The notes: generated from the letters alone by a model not told the origin. DNA of 64,000 nt from Rhododendron vialii (GCF_030253575.1 NC_080566.1:12479501-12543500), one strand, 5' to 3'. Counted from the first letter of the stretch, positions 21,780 to 33,147 are shown. Translations and numbers: made by a program.

Positions 21780-21972
21780 GTCTATAATGGGTGTATAAAG
21801 GGCATTTTGGTATATTAAATTACTTTTCCATCCAATTTTATAATTTTCCATCCAAATCCCTAACAGAATTGGACGGAAAATGGGGGAGGGGGTGAAATTG
21901 CTCGAATTTGATAGTTGGGGGGGTGAAGTTGCCAAAAAATGATAGTTCATGGGGTGTTCTTGCAATTAAGCC

Positions 21973-23276
21973 AAAACAACACATCCCTAGGAGCAAATGG
22001 AAAAATTGGACTCATGGACTCACTAGAACAAAATATATTCTCCAGGAACCATCATGTCCCTTCCTCGGACAACAAGTGACTTGAGTGAGAATCTTTCTCA
22101 GGCATTTCGTTCTCTAAGTACTAATATTTAACATTTCTTCATTTGCTTCATTTCAATCCCGAACTTCCCATCTTCATATGCTTTTTTTCTCGGTTGAGTC
22201 TTCCTTCCCATTCTACTCTTTGCATTTCGCGGTTTTCATCCTATATCCCCTTTGGTTTGATTCATTATTGGTCCTCAAAATATGTTGTGGACAACCAATG
22301 ATTTCATAGCCAGTTGCGTTGTTCTGCTCGGAAGGAATTCGTGCCAAATGTTTCAAAGTTGATTCATTTGGAAAACTATTGTGCCTGGTGATTATTTTAT
22401 ATGGTAACCAGCATACCCTCTCATATGGTCTTTTAATTTACTGTTAATTGTTTTGAACCCTTCGTTAACAAGAGAGTATTCATCTTTCATTATTTCCCTC
22501 TAGCTATTGCATCTGTTGATTCTATTCTCCAAACAGTTTCCAATGTTCACTAGATTTCCATATCCGGATATCCCCTTTCCATGGTCTTCAGTGAAGGCTC
22601 TTCACATACACACCACACACACAGAGGAGGGGAGGGCAGGGGACGAGAGGGTTCAAAATTGCGTCATAAAGTAGTGAACCCAAACACAGAAAGGAATGAA
22701 TAGAACGGTTGAACTTACAAAAGGATCTATTGTGTTTTGACTTGTAATAATTGAATTTTCACATCAAGAAATTTAATTGTATTCCACGTTTTATGGCCTT
22801 TGATTTTCACTCGTAGGCAGTTGGATCACGCTCCTTCTGTAAAAAAAATGCTCTTATTTCGCGCTTCTGAGATGCGATATGGGAACATCTGTATTGTAGT
22901 TCCGTTTTCATTTTCATTTGGTGTGATAAAGTATTTCATTTTCCTCAATCTATTTTTGAATACAAAAAAATGAATTAAGCTTGAATCCTATAAAGCAGAA
23001 CCAAAGCAAGTTTTTACTGCTTGCTATATAGCTTTTGTGTTCTATATTTTCTGCCCCACAGCTTTCAAAGCTGGTTAAGAGCTGATTATGGACGACATCA
23101 ATTTTGGTGCTTTGGAATTTGATTTCCCAAATAAGCGTCTGTAAACTCGAAAGCTTTAACAAACACGAGTTCAGCGATTGAAACACACGACTTCAATTAT
23201 AATCCAAATAAGCTCGTTATAAGCAAACAAAACTGGGTCTCCACTCCCATGGTACTATTAAGTAGCTTGATATACA
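21973..23276. other. Intergenic stretch, nothing recognised
   Basis: No ORF of coding character, no paired ends. A short (CA)n/GGAGGGG patch lies near 22609-22640. This stretch lies between the MULE-like element and the duplicated RUVBL2 flank. Confidence 0.4.
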
Positions 23277-24150
23277 TTGTTACACCTTATTTCCCGCCAC
23301 AAATCCGTCCCCAAATCCTTAATTCTTTATCCAAATACAGCCAACGTGTTTGTGATCATGCACTTGTTAATTTTGTGCTGCAACTACTTCTTTGGAGAGG
23401 ATAATCTTATTTGCATTGCCTCAATGTATTTTCCTGAAGTTATGATGAGTAGAGTACTCTGGTAGTTTTCGGACACACTTGGTGTAATCTTTTACTAGCA
23501 TCTTGCTGCAGACCCATTTTGCAGATAAATGATGCTAAAGATTTCTCACTTGATCTTTCATGTGATGCTAAATGAGACCCACTAGGGTTTATGTTGGCAA
23601 TAGAAACGTTCATTCTATAGACTTCGTGTGTGCACAGTACACATCATTCATGCGCAAAATCAGGGTTGCCTGAGAGGATTTTTATTTCATTCTGCAATGT
23701 TGCTTTACATGCAAATATATTTCTACATGTATTTGTGATTTCACTTACAAACGTCTTATTTCTTTTTGAAAGGTTTTGAGTTTTGCATTAGAATGATGCA
23801 TGCCAGGTTGTTATTCATATATTTGTGAGATTTTACTACAAACTTCTTATTTCTTAATTATTTCCTTTCCAATTGAATTTTATCGCTTTCTTCTAGATAT
23901 TGTTACTTTAAATTCATAATATCTACTAGTTTTTATTGTTTGAGAACGAGCTTTGGTAAGTGAAACGGTGTCCTTAGCCACGACAATCTCCTTACTGGAA
24001 ATTATCTTTTTCTATCATCATGCAGGAAGCCAGGGGACCTTTCCCAAGCACAAAATGGCATCGTTTTGGCCCGGACAGCACCCCTAGCAGGATCCCAAAA
24101 TCGAGGCAATACATGAACCCACTAGGTCAATTCAGGTATGTTGTCGATTC
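23277..24150 (+). pseudogene. Duplicated RUVBL2 3' flank beside GT34 gene 2
   Basis: Closely matches 13985-14835, including the CAACGTGTTTGTGATCATGC and GGGGACCTTTCCCAAGCACA words. It shows that the unit duplicated with GT34 gene 2 began in the RUVBL2 3' UTR. The exon-like block of the first copy is here at about 24024-24134 but its frame is not conserved. Confidence 0.85.
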
Positions 24151-24595
24151 ATCATGTACGAAATGAAGGCGAAAAAATCAAAGTTTTCACACTTCTGCCA
24201 CAAAGCTTTTTAAAAAATGACATTCGGCTCAAAAAGGAGTGATGAAAGAATTTCACTATCGAAAGTGGTGACAAAATAATTCAAAAAATCCATTATGGAT
24301 TATTTTTGTCTTCAATAAACGTTTTTCTAACTTTTAGTTTCTGATCTTTAAGATAAATGTGCAATCTTAAAAATTTACTATCAAACATTTTGGGACAACA
24401 AAAATAATTCAAAGTAAAAAATTTAGCCCAAAGGAAGTAAAGCATGTAAAAATAGCGTACTCCTTAAGATGAATCATGCAGGTTCTGGAAATTCAAGAAA
24501 CCAAAGAGAAAGAATTCCAAATAAAAAAGTCAAAAGAGTATTTCCTGATCATGCTTGACATGAATGAGCGCAACAAGATATGTGGGAGGAATTTT
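24151..24595. other. Downstream flank of GT34 gene 2
   Basis: No gene; diverged copy of 14851-15224 with small indels. Confidence 0.55.
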
Positions 24596-25930
24596 CTATT
24601 TCTCCTTCTTGTAAGATGAGAAAGCAAAGGGCAGAGGGTAGAGGGAGGAGGTATTCTGTAGGTCCGGGCGCACGAAGCCGTAGTTGCGAAGCACCTGATT
24701 ATCAGCGAAATTCAAAGCCTTTTCTATCCCACCCCAGCATTGCTCATCTGTGTACCCCCAGTGCACCCCACTACATGGGCTACACGCCGTAAAATGTGTG
24801 ATAAACGGCCGCTTTCCTCCACCTCCATCGCCGAACGCCTCCCTCATCACCGACGCATAGTGCTCGCTCACCTTCTCTGCATGTCGTCTCTGCAACTCCG
24901 TCACCCCTTTCTCTATCCTCGCGTAGTTGTCACTAATAGTATCAAATGACTTGATGATCTCAAACCAATACCCACTTAAGTCGTACTGATTCTCTATGTA
25001 AATCTTCTTCCCCAACGTCTCCTTCTCTTTCAATAGCAAATAAACCAGAGCCGACTGATCATCAGATTCTGGGTCTGTCTTGAAACTCAACGTCGATGTC
25101 AGGATTTGACCCCACGTTTCGTAGTTTGGAGTCTGTGGGCCCATCCCGGCCCACACCTCCAAAAACTCCATTGACCATTGACAGTTTCGAATAAGGAAAA
25201 CCCCGGCGTTAACCCCGCCCCAATTCTTGTCCTCATAGACCTTGTTATAATACCCATGCACAATGAGGTTATGGTCCTTGTACTTCTCCAATGGCGGCTT
25301 AAAATCCATATCAGTAAATACTGCATCCGAGTCAACCCAAAAGATCCACTCAACCTCTGGGTGGGCCAACATCGCTGCCCGAAGCATGGGCATTTTTGTC
25401 CACCAGCTAACCATTTTCGGGTGCAAAAATGCGTTGTTGTAGAAGATATCGTAGCCGTGGATCCGACAGTAATCCACCTTGTTCTTGAACAGTCTCAAGT
25501 TCAAATGATCTCCAATCGGATTCTTACACGGCCCCGGCTGCGATCCTGTCAACACAAGAATCCGGTCCTCTGCCCCGGCTGCAAATGACGGATGATGCTT
25601 CAGCCACTCTCTTCTCTTGTCGTCCCAGTTATTACCTGAGTTCCCTATCTCATAGCTCAGGGTTGGGTCGTCGTAGAACGTTTGGTCAGCCGGGTCGTAG
25701 TCCAGGTTAAGGCCTTGATAACTCACCGTGGCGCAATCATTCGTAGCTGCGCCGTCTTTTTCTGGCGATACCGTCATCTTAGCCACGTCAAACATGTTGG
25801 GATAACTAGTGAAAGGTGAAAAACTCCAAAGCAGCATTAGCAGAGCCACCCCTGCTATGCCTATGAAAATGGGTTTGCTCGGACCTATGATTTTCTCCAT
25901 TTGCGCAACTGTTTTATCCACCCTGCCCAT
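24596..25930 (-). CDS. GT34 glycosyltransferase, array gene 2
   Basis: Single-exon, 444 residues, the same layout as gene 1: anchor at about 20-37, DxD as D200-S-D202 within WVDSDAVFTDMDF, SDDQSALVYLLL, and HFTACSPCSG near the C-terminus. I use the ATG at 25930 because the in-frame codon two codons upstream is TTG. Differences from gene 1 cluster in the segment after the DxD (HGYYNKVYEDKNW, against HGFYSKVYEEKSW in gene 1) and in ILTSTLSFKTDPE. Together with genes 1 and 6 it keeps the HWGYT...EQC form of the C-terminal cysteine region. The whole unit, from the RUVBL2 flank at 23277 to the upstream flank at about 27000, is a copy of the gene 1 unit. Enzyme activity as for the family; acceptor unknown. 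Confidence 0.93.
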   Translation of the reverse strand: MGRVDKTVAQMEKIIGPSKPIFIGIAGVALLMLLWSFSPFTSYPNMFDVAKMTVSPEKDGAATNDCATVSYQGLNLDYDPADQTFYDDPTLSYEIGNSGNNWDDKRREWLKHHPSFAAGAEDRILVLTGSQPGPCKNPIGDHLNLRLFKNKVDYCRIHGYDIFYNNAFLHPKMVSWWTKMPMLRAAMLAHPEVEWIFWVDSDAVFTDMDFKPPLEKYKDHNLIVHGYYNKVYEDKNWGGVNAGVFLIRNCQWSMEFLEVWAGMGPQTPNYETWGQILTSTLSFKTDPESDDQSALVYLLLKEKETLGKKIYIENQYDLSGYWFEIIKSFDTISDNYARIEKGVTELQRRHAEKVSEHYASVMREAFGDGGGGKRPFITHFTACSPCSGVHWGYTDEQCWGGIEKALNFADNQVLRNYGFVRPDLQNTSSLYPLPFAFSSYKKEK

Positions 25931-27050
25931 ACCCAATTTCTGAAATGAAAATCAAAGAGGGTTCTTGGACTCAATTATAATAAGCCATTGGAAACAGAGA
26001 GGTCATGAATTTTCTAATGGATGAGTAATTTTATAACATGGTATTTGTCTAACTACCTTTAACTTGAGTTTTGTGAAGTTAAAACTTCAATTTTTCGGTT
26101 GGAATCTCAATTTCAAGGGTGAGGTGCCAACAACGATGTTAATTAACGAGGATTTTTCTAGGGTGAGGTGCGAACAAGAATTAACGAGTTCATTTGTTTG
26201 TCGGTGTGCGGGCTATGAAAGAGAAGTTGAGAAATCATTGAAGAAAAACCATTTCATAATGGATGCTAGATAGCTGGTAGGTATTAGTCAACCATGTCTA
26301 CATAACATGATGTGTTAGTTTTTTTAGTCTACAAGAGTTGAACTTTTGTTTTCGGTAATCATTTTTATTTCTTAGTTAAATTTAGAGTTCTCTTTCTATT
26401 CCTTTCTTGGTTGTTCTAGGTGTTCTTCATTTTTCGTGTATATTCAAGAGTCGTTAGATAATTAGTAAGACGAGATTTAGAAAAATACATGTGTTAAATT
26501 TTTTTGTCAAACTCATTTGTCTACTAGAATGATACCTAGTTGTTCTTCCTCAACTTTAACGCCAGAGAATGTTAAGTAAACATTTTCTCAAAATGATTTT
26601 AGTGAATGAAAAGTCAAATTAACTTGATTAGCGAAAGCGAAGTCGATTTCGTACAGAATTGAAATACATTAAATTACGAGTTTGGCTCGTTAGAAGAAAA
26701 ATCTCATTGATCAGCCATTGGTATTAAATTGAACGTTTATCGGTTAAAACTAATATGATTTTGATAATAAACTTCAAGACAAACGTGTCTAAAGCATGCA
26801 AGACAAACTGTCTAAACCATGCGACGATCAATATCTGATCAGCGTAATGTTTTACTTGGATGAAACACTCGACGGGTCAAACAATTTGAATGGTTTAGAT
26901 CTCATTTTTTAGCTCAAGATGGAAGCTATATGGAAAGCACTTGGTGTCGAATGAAATACATAATGTAGGTTATTGATTTATGGCTTGATAATTTCAGGAG
27001 TTTTCAAAGAATTGCACTATTGAAAGTGATAGGAGTATTAGCTCTAGCTT
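25931..27050. other. Upstream flank of GT34 gene 2
   Basis: No gene. It matches the gene 1 upstream flank (16560-17900) minus the Stowaway at 16765. The near-duplicate phrases TCTAGGGTGAGGTGC at about 26158 and CAAGGGTGAGGTGCC at about 26115 mark a small local duplication. Confidence 0.55.
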
Positions 27051-27059
27051 TTTGACTAG

Positions 27060-27310
27060 AGGAAAACTTATTTATGGAGTGTTGTAAATAGGCGCATAAT
27101 CTCGATTGTCCAAAAGTGTTTTGGACGATCTGGATTAAAGTTACTTTTGGACAATCCGGATTAAAGTTAATCTTTTATCGGTAAGAAATATTTCTTACCG
27201 GTCAAAGATTAAAAACATATCTTAACCGTTGATTGTCGAAACAGACGGCTAAAATCGCTCAACTCCGTAAAGAGCCTTTTTGCAGTGGCTCCATAAATAA
27301 GTTTATCTCT
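27060..27310. mobile_element. 251 bp TIR MITE with a central palindrome
   Basis: The ends pair as AAACTTATTTATGGAG and CTCCATAAATAAGTTT. The flanks TTTGACTAG (27051-27059) and TTTGAATAG (27311-27319) are a 9 bp duplication with one mismatch, and paralogous empty sites read CTTTTGACTAGTATT (about 18016, 19311). A perfect 22 bp palindrome centred on AAATATTT lies near 27179-27200. The 9 bp duplication suggests a MULE-like mover. Confidence 0.8.
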
Positions 27311-28030
27311 TTTGAATAGTATTACTATATTGGATTTAAAGATGAAACCCAAATTAAAGATGGACAAATTACACCCAAACCCACTCTGGTAACTGAAACA
27401 CCGGTGATCGCCATCGCCGTTAAGTTGATGCGACACTTTAGACTCTCCGTTCGCAGTTGTTAGTTCATCAAACAATATGGTAGAGATAAGCATAAGTAAA
27501 CTTGCTATACATCAGAAACATTTTTGGTAGTGGAGCGTAATGCGATATAGGAGAATAAGGAGGGGGACAGTGCAATTCATCTGGGTGGAGTTTGAACTTA
27601 CATAATTTTTTGTTTTTTGTTTTGTTTTTTGGGTCGAAGTTCTTAATCTTTTGAACTCATAGTGGAAAACAAAAAATAGTCAAAAAAGTATTTCCTGGTC
27701 ATTTTGGATTATTGTGTTCAGTAAATTGTTTTCAAAATTTTGCTCAAAATTATTTTACTTTTAAGTTTCTGCTCCTTAAGATAACTATTTAATCATGAGA
27801 ATTTACTAGCAAACCTTTGGAAAAATAGAAATAATTCAAAATAAAAGCGTTAGGCCGAAGGAAGTAAAGCATGTAGAAAAGGAGTAATCATTTAGATGAA
27901 TCATGGGGGTTCTGAAAATTCGAGAACCAAAGAGCTAAAATTCAAAATAAAACAATCAAGGAGTGTTTTCTGGGCATGCTTAAAATGGATGAGCAAAACA
28001 GGATACTTGGGAGGCACTTTCTATTTCTCC
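27311..28030. other. Flank between MITE and GT34 gene 3
   Basis: 27320-27600 is not recognised. 27600-28030 is the GT34 3' flank, the best match to the relic at 18400-18733. No gene is seen. Confidence 0.5.
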
Positions 28031-29329
28031 TTATTTGTAAGAAGAATCACCAAAGGGCAGAGGGTTAAGGGATGACGCATTCAGGAGGTCCGGACGTACG
28101 AAACCGTAGTTGCGTAGCACCTGATTATCGGCAAAATTCAAAGCCTTTTCCATCCCGTTCGAGCATTGACCCTCTGAGTATCCCCACTGCCCACTACACG
28201 GCCTACATGCCGTAAAATGCGTGATAAACGGCAGTTTTCGTCCACTGCCACTTTTGTTGACAAACGCCTCCATCATCACCGCCGCATAGTGCTCGCTCAC
28301 CTTCTCCGCGTGTCGTCTCCGCAACTCCGTCACCCCTTTCTCTATGCTCGCATAGTTGTCTCTAATAGTATCCAATGAATTGACGATGTCAACCCAATAC
28401 CCACTTAAGTCGTACTGATACTCTATGTAAATCTTATTCCCAAGCGTCTCCTTCTCTTTCAATAGCAAATAAACCAGAGCCGACTGATCGTCAGATTCTG
28501 GGTCTGTCTTGTCACTCATTGTCGATGTCAAGATCTGACCCCATTTTTCGTAGTTTGGAGTCTGTGGGCCCATCCCGGCCCACACCTTCAAAAACTCCAT
28601 CGACCATTGACAGTTTCGGATGAAAAACACACCGGCGTTAACCCCGCCCCAACTCTTCTTCTCATAGACCTTATCGGGAAACCCGGGCACCACGAGGTTA
28701 TGGTCCTTGTACTTCTCCAACGGCAGCTTAAAATCCATATCAGTAAATACAGCATCCGAGTCAACCCAAAAGATCCACTCAGCCTCCGGGTGGGCCAACA
28801 TCATTGCCCGAAGCACGGGCATTTTTGTCCACCAGCTGACCATTTTCGGGTGCAAAAATGCGTTGTTGTAGAAGATATCGTAGCCATGGATCCGACAGTA
28901 ATCCACCTTGTTCTTGAAAAGCCTCAAGTTCAAATGATCTCCAATCGGATTCTTACACGGCGACGGCTGCGATCCGGTCACCACAAAAATCCGGTTTTCT
29001 GCTCCGGTGGCAAATGACGGATGATGCTTCAGCCACTCTCTTCTCTTCTCGTCCCAGTTCTTGACCGGATTCCCTATCGAATAACTCAGAGCTGGGTCGT
29101 CATAGAACGTTTGGTCAGCCGGGTCGTGGCCCAGGTTAAGGCCTTGATCACTCACGATGGCGCAGTCTTTCGTAGCTGCACCGTCTTTTCCCGGCGACAC
29201 TGTCATCTTAGATACGTCAAACATGTTGGGAAAACTAGTGGAAGGTGAGAAACTCAAAAGCAGCATTAACAGAGCCACCCCTGCTACACCTATGAAAATG
29301 GGTTTGCTCGGACCCATGAATTTCTCCAT
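28031..29329 (-). CDS. GT34 glycosyltransferase, array gene 3 (shortened at both ends)
   Basis: Single-exon, 432 residues, starting at the internal MEKFMGPSKP methionine. The anchor follows at once (about 10-27), DxD is D190-S-D192, and SDDQSALVYLLL and ITHFTACRPCSGQWGY are intact. In the sister gene 4 translation begins 20 codons earlier. Here the matching upstream ATG (about 29390) opens only 12 codons (MGRAIATVASDH) and then hits TAA at about 29354-29356, where gene 4 has AAA. At the 3' end one extra base turns the family ending NKEK into K followed by TAA, removing three residues. Neither change touches the catalytic domain, but the 12-codon upstream ORF could lower translation. The GQWGYSE...QC form groups it with genes 4 and 5. 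Confidence 0.88.
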   Translation of the reverse strand: MEKFMGPSKPIFIGVAGVALLMLLLSFSPSTSFPNMFDVSKMTVSPGKDGAATKDCAIVSDQGLNLGHDPADQTFYDDPALSYSIGNPVKNWDEKRREWLKHHPSFATGAENRIFVVTGSQPSPCKNPIGDHLNLRLFKNKVDYCRIHGYDIFYNNAFLHPKMVSWWTKMPVLRAMMLAHPEAEWIFWVDSDAVFTDMDFKLPLEKYKDHNLVVPGFPDKVYEKKSWGGVNAGVFFIRNCQWSMEFLKVWAGMGPQTPNYEKWGQILTSTMSDKTDPESDDQSALVYLLLKEKETLGNKIYIEYQYDLSGYWVDIVNSLDTIRDNYASIEKGVTELRRRHAEKVSEHYAAVMMEAFVNKSGSGRKLPFITHFTACRPCSGQWGYSEGQCSNGMEKALNFADNQVLRNYGFVRPDLLNASSLNPLPFGDSSYK

Positions 29330-30157
29330 TTTCGCAACTGTTGCATGTTTTTAATGATCAGATGCAACTGTTGCAATCGCTCTGCCCATGCCCAATTTCT
29401 GGAATTAATATGAGAGAGGATTCTGGGACTCAATTATAAATCATTCAAAACAGAGTGAAGCCAAGAATTGCCTTATGAAAGAGTAATTCTAGAGAGTAAG
29501 CAATTGATATTTGGTACCTCTAGCGGAATAGGAATCAGTAGGGGAAAGGAGGCTATCAGTTGATTATTTATCAATATGCCTGAGAATATAATAGGGAAAT
29601 TTACAACTGTAAAATAGTAATCATCTTCCCCAGACTATAATGGGGATCAGAATCCTCTCTGAATAAGCCGAAAAACAATTCAAAATGGCCGATCTGTCTC
29701 AAATGTACCAAATTTTCTATTTCTGCTTATAAAGTGGTGGCCTTTATGTATTTGACAAGCGATAGGTGCACATCCAATGTGCGTGCTTCTGCTTGGAAAC
29801 ATCATTGTTTTTGCCCTAACAATTAGAAAAATGCAATGGAGTTGGTGGTTACATGAATTCTGTGTTTACATTTTTGTCCTTATAGTTATCGAGTGCATAT
29901 GTAAAACAAAAGTCAAATTTGTCATCTCTACGTCCAACTCGGAAAATGAAAAAATGTGAGGCAGCTTCAAAAAATTTTTTCTTTTACACCAAAAGGACTC
30001 TTCATTTACTACTCATATATTAGCATCTACTGTGCGCAACCCTTTTTATGGGTGTATTTTATGCACCCAGCTGGCAGCTTCATCACCATTGGATTGAACC
30101 CAAACTCATCCTAACCCTTCAATACTTAACTGCCATTTATTCCTTATGACTGGCAGC
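29330..30157. other. Upstream flank of GT34 gene 3
   Basis: No gene. It carries the 20 in-frame codons lost from gene 3, a GATAAATAG TATA-like word on the minus strand near 29563-29571, and a flank closely matching the gene 4 upstream region at 40769-41330 (the CTTCCCCAGACTATAATGGG phrase). Confidence 0.55.
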
Positions 30158-31020
30158 GGGCCTGTTTGATAAAACTGAAACCTGAAATTGAATGCTGAAA
30201 AATTAAGTACTGAAAGTTAAATTTTTTAAGCTGAAAAGCTGTTTGGTAAACATATTAAGTACTGAATTAAAAAAATGATAAATTAATTTTAGTTCCGATT
30301 CTCTCTTAATTTACTAATGGTCACAATGTACTTATAATAATGGTGGAATGGTGATTGTGGTGGTGGTGTGTTGGTGGTGATAGAGTGGTGGCAGCGGTGG
30401 TGGTGGTGTTGGAGTGTTGGCGACAGTGGTGTAATGGTGGTAGTGGAGTGATGATGATGTAACGCTGGCAGTGAGTGGTGGTGGTGTAATGGTGGTGGTG
30501 GCGATGGAGTGATGGTATAATGGTGACAGTGAGTGGTGTTAGTGGAGTGATAGTTGTGCAATGGTGGCATTGTGGTGGTGGCGGCAGCGACGGTGTGGTA
30601 GTGGTGGTGGCAGTGTCGTAATGGTGGTGGTGGTGATGGAGTGATAGGGGAGTGGTTGTGGTGGTGGTGGTGGAGGAGTGGTGGTGAAGTGGTGGTGGTG
30701 GTGGTAGTGAAGTGGTGGTGGTAGACGAGTGGTGGTAGTGGTAGTGGTGTGGTGGTGGAGTGGCGGTGGTGGTAGAGTGGCTGTATGAGTGGTGGTAGGA
30801 GTGATTGTGGTGGTGGTATGGTGATTAAATACAAGTACACAAGAATTCAGCAAGAATTAAGTAGCTCAAAGCTCCTTAATTTTTTTCAACTTTTTAGCCT
30901 ATATTTTAAGTAGCACTTAATTTGTTAAACAATGTATAATGTCATTATCAAATTTACTGAATCACTTATTACTTAATTGATTCAATTATAAATGCTGAAT
31001 TTAGGTTATCAAACAAACCC
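30158..31020. mobile_element. hAT-like TIR element containing a GTGGTG tract
   Basis: The ends are GGGCCTGTTTGATAA and the complement of GGGTTTGTTTGATAA, a terminus common among plant hAT MITEs. Subterminal AAGTACTGAA/TTAAGTAG words also pair. No clear target duplication was seen. The interior is the low-complexity tract at 30335-30830. Confidence 0.65.
30335..30830 (+). repeat. Degenerate (GTG)n low-complexity tract
   Basis: About 500 bases are built almost entirely from GTGGTG, GTGGTA and GAGTGGT words, very poor in C on the plus strand. It translates to His/Thr/Pro runs on the minus strand, which is an artefact of composition. Confidence 0.9.
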
Positions 31021-33147
31021 TTTCTCTCTCTCTCTCTCCCTGCCTCCCTCAGAGGCAAATTGCTTTTCCCCCCTCCTGACACCCCCCCTTCCGAAAATAC
31101 CCCGCCATTTTCTCTTATTTCTCCTTTATTTATTTAATAATCTTTATATATTTTTTCTCTTTTATTTATTTAATATTATTTAAGTGCTTCGATTTTTAAT
31201 CCGGTTGAATCGGTGCAAAGATCTTTTTTTTTATCATTTTATCATAAATGGTCATAATGAATTTATGATGAAATGATAAGAAAAATAAAATCTTCGCCAT
31301 GATTCAAATGGATTGAAAATTAAAACACTTATTTTTGTTTACACCGTTTATATATTAAAAAAATAAAGTTAAAAATTTAGTATTTCAATTTTCAATCTAT
31401 TTGAACCGGTGTAAAAATCTTATTTTTCTGATCATTTTATCTTAAATGGTCATAATGGATTTTTGGCTTTAAGGCCTCTCAATGGGCACCCTAAGAGAGC
31501 CCTGAAACTAAATAAAGAGTTTTAGGGTGCTCGTTGAAAGGACTTAGAGCCAAAAATTCATTACGACCATTTATAATAAAATGATCAAAAAATAAGATTT
31601 TTGCACCAGTTCAACGAGACTGAAATTTGTAGCATTTAATTTTTTAATCATATTTTTTAAACAAAAAAAAAATACATATTCCGATCAAAAACTTTTTTTC
31701 TTAAAAGGATTAAATTTTTTACCTCTCAATAACCGAATCGAGGAAAAACATAGGTTCTCGTGATTTCTGGCAAATGAAACCCAAAACCCTTAAATGCATA
31801 GAAAGAGTGATGTGGATGCTCTAACAAGTGGGTTTCCTGTTTAAGGTGTAATTTGGTCCAAAATATGCGGATGCTCTGACAAGTGTGTTCCTCTTTATTT
31901 CCCTTTGTGAGAATTGATATTCACATTTTCTTTTGGCTGCTTGCAGGGGAGTGACGTTAACAAAAAAGAAAATGGCAAAATCATTTCCCTTTCTTTTTTA
32001 CTATCCACTCTCTTTTTCTTCTTTTAACAAAAAAATAAATAAATACAAACTCTTTCAATGCTATAAAAAAAAAAAAGGAGTGTGGATAACAACAAAAAAA
32101 AAGTGTGTGAATATCAAATTTTGAAATTAAATTCAAAAATCAATTTTCAAGTAAAAACAAAAATAATCCAACGCAGATAGTTTTTGAATTATTTTTTCCT
32201 CATTGGGTGCAATTTGTTTCATAAAAAGTGCAATATCATGTCATACAAGGTGCAATGTTATTCGATTGAGAGAGCAAAAGATATATTTCCCAAAAAATAA
32301 CGTACAATTTGATACTACACTGCCTCTTGTGTTATATAGAAAGTGTTATATAATTTTTTGCAATTATCTTCAACGGTAAAATATAACAGACCTTGGTGAA
32401 TCGTGTATTTTAATAATCGAGGCTGTTGATTTGGTTGTTAATGTTGATTTAATATTGCTCGTAAATTTTGGGCTCCATCGGATTTATGAAGCTTTTTCAT
32501 CGGTACCGAAATTCATTATAAGAATGATAACTTACGTCCGATCAAGTTTGTAACAATAAGAGATTTACTTCATTCTTGGTAGGAATAATCTAAATCCCTC
32601 TCACGTAAAAGATACATGGTTTTCGATTTTAAAAAAATAGCGTAGGCGGCCCTCAAGTGGTGCATTATAGGATTTTAATGCCTCTGGAAGCACCGAATGT
32701 ATTTCGCAATGTTTTTACCGACATTCGATTATCATTGATTTGGGCGAGAATGATAGAATTGATAAGACGTTAAATCCTAATGATTCAGATCGAGTATTCG
32801 GAAAAATGAGTTGGCAACTACCTTTAAAATCTATACATTGAGCTTACTTGATTCTAGACCAAGGTCTTCTGCTATAGTATAATGTACGGTAACCACATGA
32901 TTGCATCACAATCACGACGATCAATAACGTTCATTTTGTTGTTCTTCATATTTTAATCATTCTCATAAATTTTTGGGTCTTTCGAGTTTTGAAAGCCCAT
33001 TGAGACGCACATTCATTTTTGAAGGCCCTTACAGCTTTCAGATTCAATAGTAAGTATTTTTAATTGGAATAGTTCAATAAAAATAAAATCTCACATCACA
33101 ATGACACCTATTTTTGCTCATTCAATAAAGCAGAGTTGCTCCTTACA
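31021..33147. other. AT-rich intergenic DNA with fold-back repeats
   Basis: No gene. 31398-31615 is an inverted repeat whose arms meet near 31505 (GGTCATAATGGATTTTTGGC pairs with its inverse). Related words (GTAAAAATCTTATTTTTCTGATCA) recur at 31210-31300 and 33684-33905. 31900-32160 is A-rich with no paired ends. Confidence 0.5.

Larger units (their letters stand above)
20561..21972. mobile_element. MULE-like element with nested hairpin MITEs
   Basis: The inverted ends begin GGCTTAA(G)TGCAAGAACACC, and the perfect 9 bp duplication AAAACAACA flanks it (20552-20560, 21973-21981). The arms extend about 150 bp (the ATTTTCCGT...TTGGACGGAAAAT region pairs). The interior carries two hairpin elements and a (TA)n(GA)n tract, so most of its length is later insertion. 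Confidence 0.85.

Noticed and set aside
30289-30840. 183-residue His/Thr/Pro-rich minus-strand ORF
   Set aside because: It is the translation of the GTGGTG low-complexity tract and has no domain.
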